Below, piece after piece: positions 60,682-64,000 of a stretch of 64,000 bases of DNA. The notes below the pieces were generated by a model. It was not told the origin of the DNA, did no database searches, and saw only the letters and a program-made list of their open reading frames with translations. Source of the DNA: Pseudomaricurvus alkylphenolicus (GTDB taxonomy: Bacteria; Pseudomonadota; Gammaproteobacteria; Pseudomonadales; Cellvibrionaceae); the NCBI RefSeq assembly GCF_011683955.1, contig NZ_JAAQPI010000001.1:806001-870000 (forward strand). Direction: 5' to 3'. Every line of letters begins with the position of its first letter. Position 1 is the first letter of the stretch. A program made the position numbers and the translations under genes.

Positions 60682-63207
60682 TTAGAACCGGTAAGCGACA
60701 GAAGCGGATACGCTGCGTGGCGGAGCAACAAACTGATAGTTCACTTGCTTGCCATAGAAACCGCCATTGGTGATCGGTGCATTACCGTTGTAGGAGAGAT
60801 ACTCTTCATTGAGCAGATTCTTGCTGGCAAGGGCGAACTCCCAGTTTTCGTTAGCCAGTGAGAGACGCAGGTCAACCAGTGTAATCGGCTCCTGAACAAA
60901 GTCAGGGTCCATATTCTGGTCCACATTTTCTTTGTCCTTCCAGTTAACATTCAATACCGTGCGTAAATCCATACCACTGACAAATTCCGGCACAAGGTAG
61001 TCAAAAGACAGATTGGCACGATACTTTGGTGTGTACTGCCCACGCTGACCTGACCAGTCGCAGATACCGTCATCATCTCTGCCGTCGCCGTTACTGTCAG
61101 CCGCTACCGATTCGATCTGCCCGAAGTAGCAGTTGCCGTTTTTAAAATCCTTATACGCGTGATCCAGATACGACAAGGCATAGCTGATAGTCAGGTTTTC
61201 CGTCGCGGCGAAGCGACCATCTAACTCCACGCCCTGCACAATGGTCTTTTTTATATTGCCGACGTTAAAACCGAGCGAACCATCAAACTGACTGACTTGC
61301 AGATCTGCGTAGTCAGTGTAGTAAACCGCCAAGTTCAGCTCACCGCGTCCATCCATATAACCGGTTTTGACGCCCAGCTCAAAAGCGTCAGCCTCTTCCG
61401 GTTCAAACTCGAAATTCTGGTTGTTGTTGGCGCGAGCGTCATAGCCACCGGCCTTGTAACCTTCGGTGTAGGAGAAGTACACCATAGTGTCTTCGCCCAT
61501 ATCCCACTGCACATTAATCATCGGCGTAAAAGACTCTTCATCGCGGGTGCCACTGAGGTGATGGCCATTGCCATCGGCACTTACCTGTTCTGTGTCGATA
61601 TCCCAGAAAAAGTTATAGGTGTCGGCCGGGCTCTCCCAGGGGTTGGCGGGATTCGCGTTCAGGCTGGCTCCAAGCATTCCGGTCTGAAAATCAATAACAC
61701 TCAATCGACGCGCCCCTTCTTTTTTTTCCTCGGTATAGCGGCCACCGACAGTAAGACGCAATTGGTCGGTTATATTCCAGGTCACCTGAGCAAAGGCGGC
61801 CCACATTTCAGACCCGGTACTGTAATTACGATGAATCGAGGTACCATCCAGATTTGCTACCGCCGCAAGGTTTGCAGCCGCTCCCAGGGGGGCCAACGCA
61901 GGCAAGGCCACAGGATTAACGGCAGTCCCGATTTGTTCAAACAGGCCGTTTAGCGGAAACTCCAGGTCCTCTTCCAACTCCATATCCCAGTCCTGGTAAA
62001 ATACACCCGCCTGCCAGGAAACCGTTTGATCAACCGGTGAAGCGATTCGAAATTCCTGACTGAATTGGTCGTAGTCTTCATCCAGATGAACATTGACGCC
62101 ATCCAACGCCGTGTAGTCACAGTCACACAGTTCCTTGAGTGAATAATCAACCTGCGAAGTGACCGAGGTCAGCTCGTATTCCCCCAGTTGGTATGTCACA
62201 TTGAGGGTAATATTGGATACTTCATTATCGCTGAATTCATCGGCGTTGGCGTAACGCTTGTAGTTCACTTGATTGTCGCTGGTGACAAAACCCGCACCCC
62301 CTTTTACCGAGTAGAGCGCATCGTTAATATCCCGATAGCTGGCTGCAGACCCGCGCGGCAATACTCCCGCCGCCGCAAGCAGATTGGGTACCGCTCCTCC
62401 GATGGTGCCTGTGCCCGTGGTTGCATTGGCCCTGGCGCTATCATGACCAATCTCAACCGCACGGCCGTTGGTATTAAAGTAATCTCTTTCCACCTTCAAC
62501 AGCGCGGTAAGCTCGTCACTGACGTCCATTTCCAACTGCAAGCGCACCGCCAAATCATCCCGACCCATTTGGTCTTCATCGCGAATAACATTCTTCATAT
62601 AGCCATCGCTTTCAGCGCTGCGAACCGCGATGCGACCACGCACTGACTCCGTGATGGGCCCCGAGACAACCCCTTCCACCTCGGTGGTGGCCCAACTGCC
62701 ATAGGACAAACTGACACGCCCTTCCAGTTCGTCGGTGGGCTTGGCGGTCGTCAGGTTCATGGCGCCGGCAATGGAGCTTTTACCAAATAAAATACTCTGG
62801 GGACCACGCAACACCTCAGCGCGTGCCATATCAAAGAAGGGGGCTCGCGTTAGTTGCTGCCTGGCATAGGACACGCCGTCAATATACTGCGTAACGGCTT
62901 GCTCAAAACCCTGGTTGTTGCCGTTGCCAATACCACGAACATACAGCTGAGTGCTGATACCGGTCTGATTCATCGACAAGTTAGGAATATACGCCGTCAT
63001 GTCTTCAATTCGATCGATGCCGGATTCGTTGAGTTTGTCCCCGTCCAACGCGTTAACGGAAATGGGCACGTCTTGCAGGCTTTCCGCTCGTTTTTGGGCA
63101 GTGACTATTACCTCCTCTAGAGCAAAGGACTCTGCAAAAACCTGGGCAGACAACCCAACAGACACAACTGATGCAATGGCAACACTTAATGCATTCATGC
63201 TCTTCAT
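60682..63207 (-). CDS. TonB-dependent outer-membrane receptor
   Basis: An 841-residue receptor from the ATG at 63207, which has GGGAG five bases upstream (an in-frame start at 63231 is less likely). The signal peptide ends near VFA. The TonB box lies in LEEVIVTAQKR and the plug holds AEVLRGPQSILFGKSSIAGA. The barrel ends in SVAYRF. A calcium-loop-like stretch (DSNGDGRDDDGICDW) lies in an extracellular loop of the barrel, and paired cysteines (LCDCDY) occur earlier. It is transcribed with the permease downstream and divergent from aconitase X. The ligand is unknown. Confidence 0.93.
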   Translation of the reverse strand: MKSMNALSVAIASVVSVGLSAQVFAESFALEEVIVTAQKRAESLQDVPISVNALDGDKLNESGIDRIEDMTAYIPNLSMNQTGISTQLYVRGIGNGNNQGFEQAVTQYIDGVSYARQQLTRAPFFDMARAEVLRGPQSILFGKSSIAGAMNLTTAKPTDELEGRVSLSYGSWATTEVEGVVSGPITESVRGRIAVRSAESDGYMKNVIRDEDQMGRDDLAVRLQLEMDVSDELTALLKVERDYFNTNGRAVEIGHDSARANATTGTGTIGGAVPNLLAAAGVLPRGSAASYRDINDALYSVKGGAGFVTSDNQVNYKRYANADEFSDNEVSNITLNVTYQLGEYELTSVTSQVDYSLKELCDCDYTALDGVNVHLDEDYDQFSQEFRIASPVDQTVSWQAGVFYQDWDMELEEDLEFPLNGLFEQIGTAVNPVALPALAPLGAAANLAAVANLDGTSIHRNYSTGSEMWAAFAQVTWNITDQLRLTVGGRYTEEKKEGARRLSVIDFQTGMLGASLNANPANPWESPADTYNFFWDIDTEQVSADGNGHHLSGTRDEESFTPMINVQWDMGEDTMVYFSYTEGYKAGGYDARANNNQNFEFEPEEADAFELGVKTGYMDGRGELNLAVYYTDYADLQVSQFDGSLGFNVGNIKKTIVQGVELDGRFAATENLTISYALSYLDHAYKDFKNGNCYFGQIESVAADSNGDGRDDDGICDWSGQRGQYTPKYRANLSFDYLVPEFVSGMDLRTVLNVNWKDKENVDQNMDPDFVQEPITLVDLRLSLANENWEFALASKNLLNEEYLSYNGNAPITNGGFYGKQVNYQFVAPPRSVSASVAYRF

Positions 63208-63433
63208 CTTATCTCCCGTATTTTTTCTCATGTTTTGTTTTATTGATTTCTACTGAGGAATTGGGCCTGGACTCTCAACCAGGCACTGGATTGACTTTAT
63301 CAAAGCTGTCTACGGGGAAATGCCACATTTGTTGCTGTTGGCCTCCTATGCGTTTGGTAACTTTTACCCCATCAATCAGAACCGGCGGTCGAATCCGATT
63401 ATTAAAAGGCATCCGCTTATGGAGAAAATGCAT

Positions 63434-64000
63434 ATGGCACTCACCCTCGAATTAACACCTGAAGAGCAGGCCATCATGAAAGGTGAACAAGGAGAAACGC
63501 TGCAAAAGGTGATGCAAACTGTCGTGACCTTTGGCGAGCTATTCGGCGCAACCAAACTCGTCGATCTTCAGGCAGCCCCACACCTGGCTATGAGCTGGAG
63601 CAGCGATGCGGTACTGCCCTTTATCGAAATCTATGAAAAATTGGTTGCAGCGGGTCTGAAGACCTACGCGCCTTTTACCAGTAATCCAAAACCCATGGAT
63701 CACAACAATCTAGACCCGGGCGAAGAGAAACGCGTTGTTGTCCAAGAGCTTCACAAGCATCACCACACTCTGGGCGAGCTCTATAGCAACCTGGGCATGA
63801 AGGAAAACGCCTGGAGTTGCGCCTGCTTTGTGCCGCAGATTGGCAATACACCTCAACAGGGTGATTTTATTTCCTGGTCGGAATCGTCGGCGATCAACTT
63901 CGCCAACTCTTATTTAGGCGCACGTACCAATCGCAACTCTGTGGGCATCGATATGATGACCGCAATACTGGGTAAGGCTCCCTATTTCGATCTACTGACG
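63434..64000 (+). CDS. Aconitase X (AcnX), N-terminal part, cut by window edge
   Basis: The first 189 residues are visible: MALTLELTPEEQAIMKGEQG, then TFGELFGATKLVDL and SYLGARTNRNSVGID, all characteristic of the AcnX large-subunit domain. Proteins of this family include cis-3-hydroxy-L-proline dehydratase and mevalonate-5-phosphate dehydratase and carry an iron-sulfur cluster. The ATG at 63434 has GGAG nine bases upstream; in-frame ATGs at 63419 and 63428 are alternatives. It is divergent from the TonB receptor/permease pair. A short inverted repeat (GGTAA-N3-TTACC, 63356-63368) lies upstream. Whether the small subunit is fused cannot be seen. Confidence 0.85.
   Translation, partial: MALTLELTPEEQAIMKGEQGETLQKVMQTVVTFGELFGATKLVDLQAAPHLAMSWSSDAVLPFIEIYEKLVAAGLKTYAPFTSNPKPMDHNNLDPGEEKRVVVQELHKHHHTLGELYSNLGMKENAWSCACFVPQIGNTPQQGDFISWSESSAINFANSYLGARTNRNSVGIDMMTAILGKAPYFDLLT

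Noticed and set aside
61709-61722. Run of T residues in the last TonB receptor, considered as a possible frameshift
   Set aside because: The reading frame continues intact on both sides and encodes a normal barrel segment.
63265-63284. GCCTGG-N8-CCAGGC hairpin between the last TonB receptor and aconitase X
   Set aside because: A 6-base stem without a T-run or a match elsewhere is too weak to call a terminator or operator.
1-64000. CRISPR arrays, tRNA and rRNA genes, prophage or integrase genes
   Set aside because: I looked for regularly spaced repeats, cloverleaf-like segments and phage-type proteins and saw none; short non-coding RNAs cannot be excluded by eye.

Overview
The window looks like chromosome from an aerobic, heterotrophic gammaproteobacterium, most plausibly marine. 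This is an inference from gene content: five TonB-dependent receptors, three sulfatases, an extracellular polyhydroxybutyrate (PHB) depolymerase, a rhombosortase with its lipoprotein target, a methyl-accepting chemotaxis protein carrying hemerythrin, and tightly packed catabolic operons each next to its own regulator. No rRNA, tRNA, CRISPR array, prophage or plasmid gene was seen. Both end genes (an M20 hydrolase on the left, an aconitase X on the right) are cut by the window edges.

Layout. 1-7328: a catabolic locus with an M20 amidohydrolase, a two-subunit CoA-transferase and an NhaC antiporter, divergent from a LysR regulator and a TonB receptor; the same palindrome lies upstream of both the regulator and the receptor. 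7458-8716: an AraC/GyrI-type regulator and a possible gene remnant. 8733-24252: a ketone-body/PHB region with scoAB, a TonB receptor, a LuxR response regulator, a MetX-like hydrolase, an operon of thiolase, 3-hydroxybutyrate dehydrogenase, a periplasmic binding-like protein and an MFS transporter, a large SSS-STAC-PAS-histidine kinase-receiver sensor resembling CrbS/MxtR, and a PHB depolymerase. Together these could take polymer to 3-hydroxybutyrate, acetoacetate, acetoacetyl-CoA and acetyl-CoA. The 9-mer CACCATACC lies about 90-105 bases upstream of three of these genes.

24641-25269: a REP-associated tyrosine transposase between inverted REP hairpins; a third REP lies at 37891-37924. 25689-27102: rhombotarget lipoprotein and rhombosortase. 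27234-33698: AraC regulator, Tat-exported FAD oxidase, BASS transporter and TonB receptor. 34606-46213: a locus for sulfated glycans or glycosides (GH3, three sulfatases, a membrane protein, a TonB receptor, a divergent AraC regulator). 46210-48666: chemoreceptor with hemerythrin. 48833-58462: a coupled five-gene operon (parvulin-like isomerase, DUF3604, SurA-N-like protein, HupE/UreJ-like protein, second DUF3604) divergent from an AraC regulator and an MFS transporter; this is the best candidate for an undescribed system. 58655-59236: a DUF2239 protein behind a palindromic promoter. 59274-64000: permease and TonB receptor divergent from aconitase X.

The general logic is outer-membrane uptake by a TonB receptor, an inner-membrane carrier, one to three enzymes and a local regulator, repeated for different substrates. 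Substrates other than PHB/3-hydroxybutyrate cannot be named from sequence alone.
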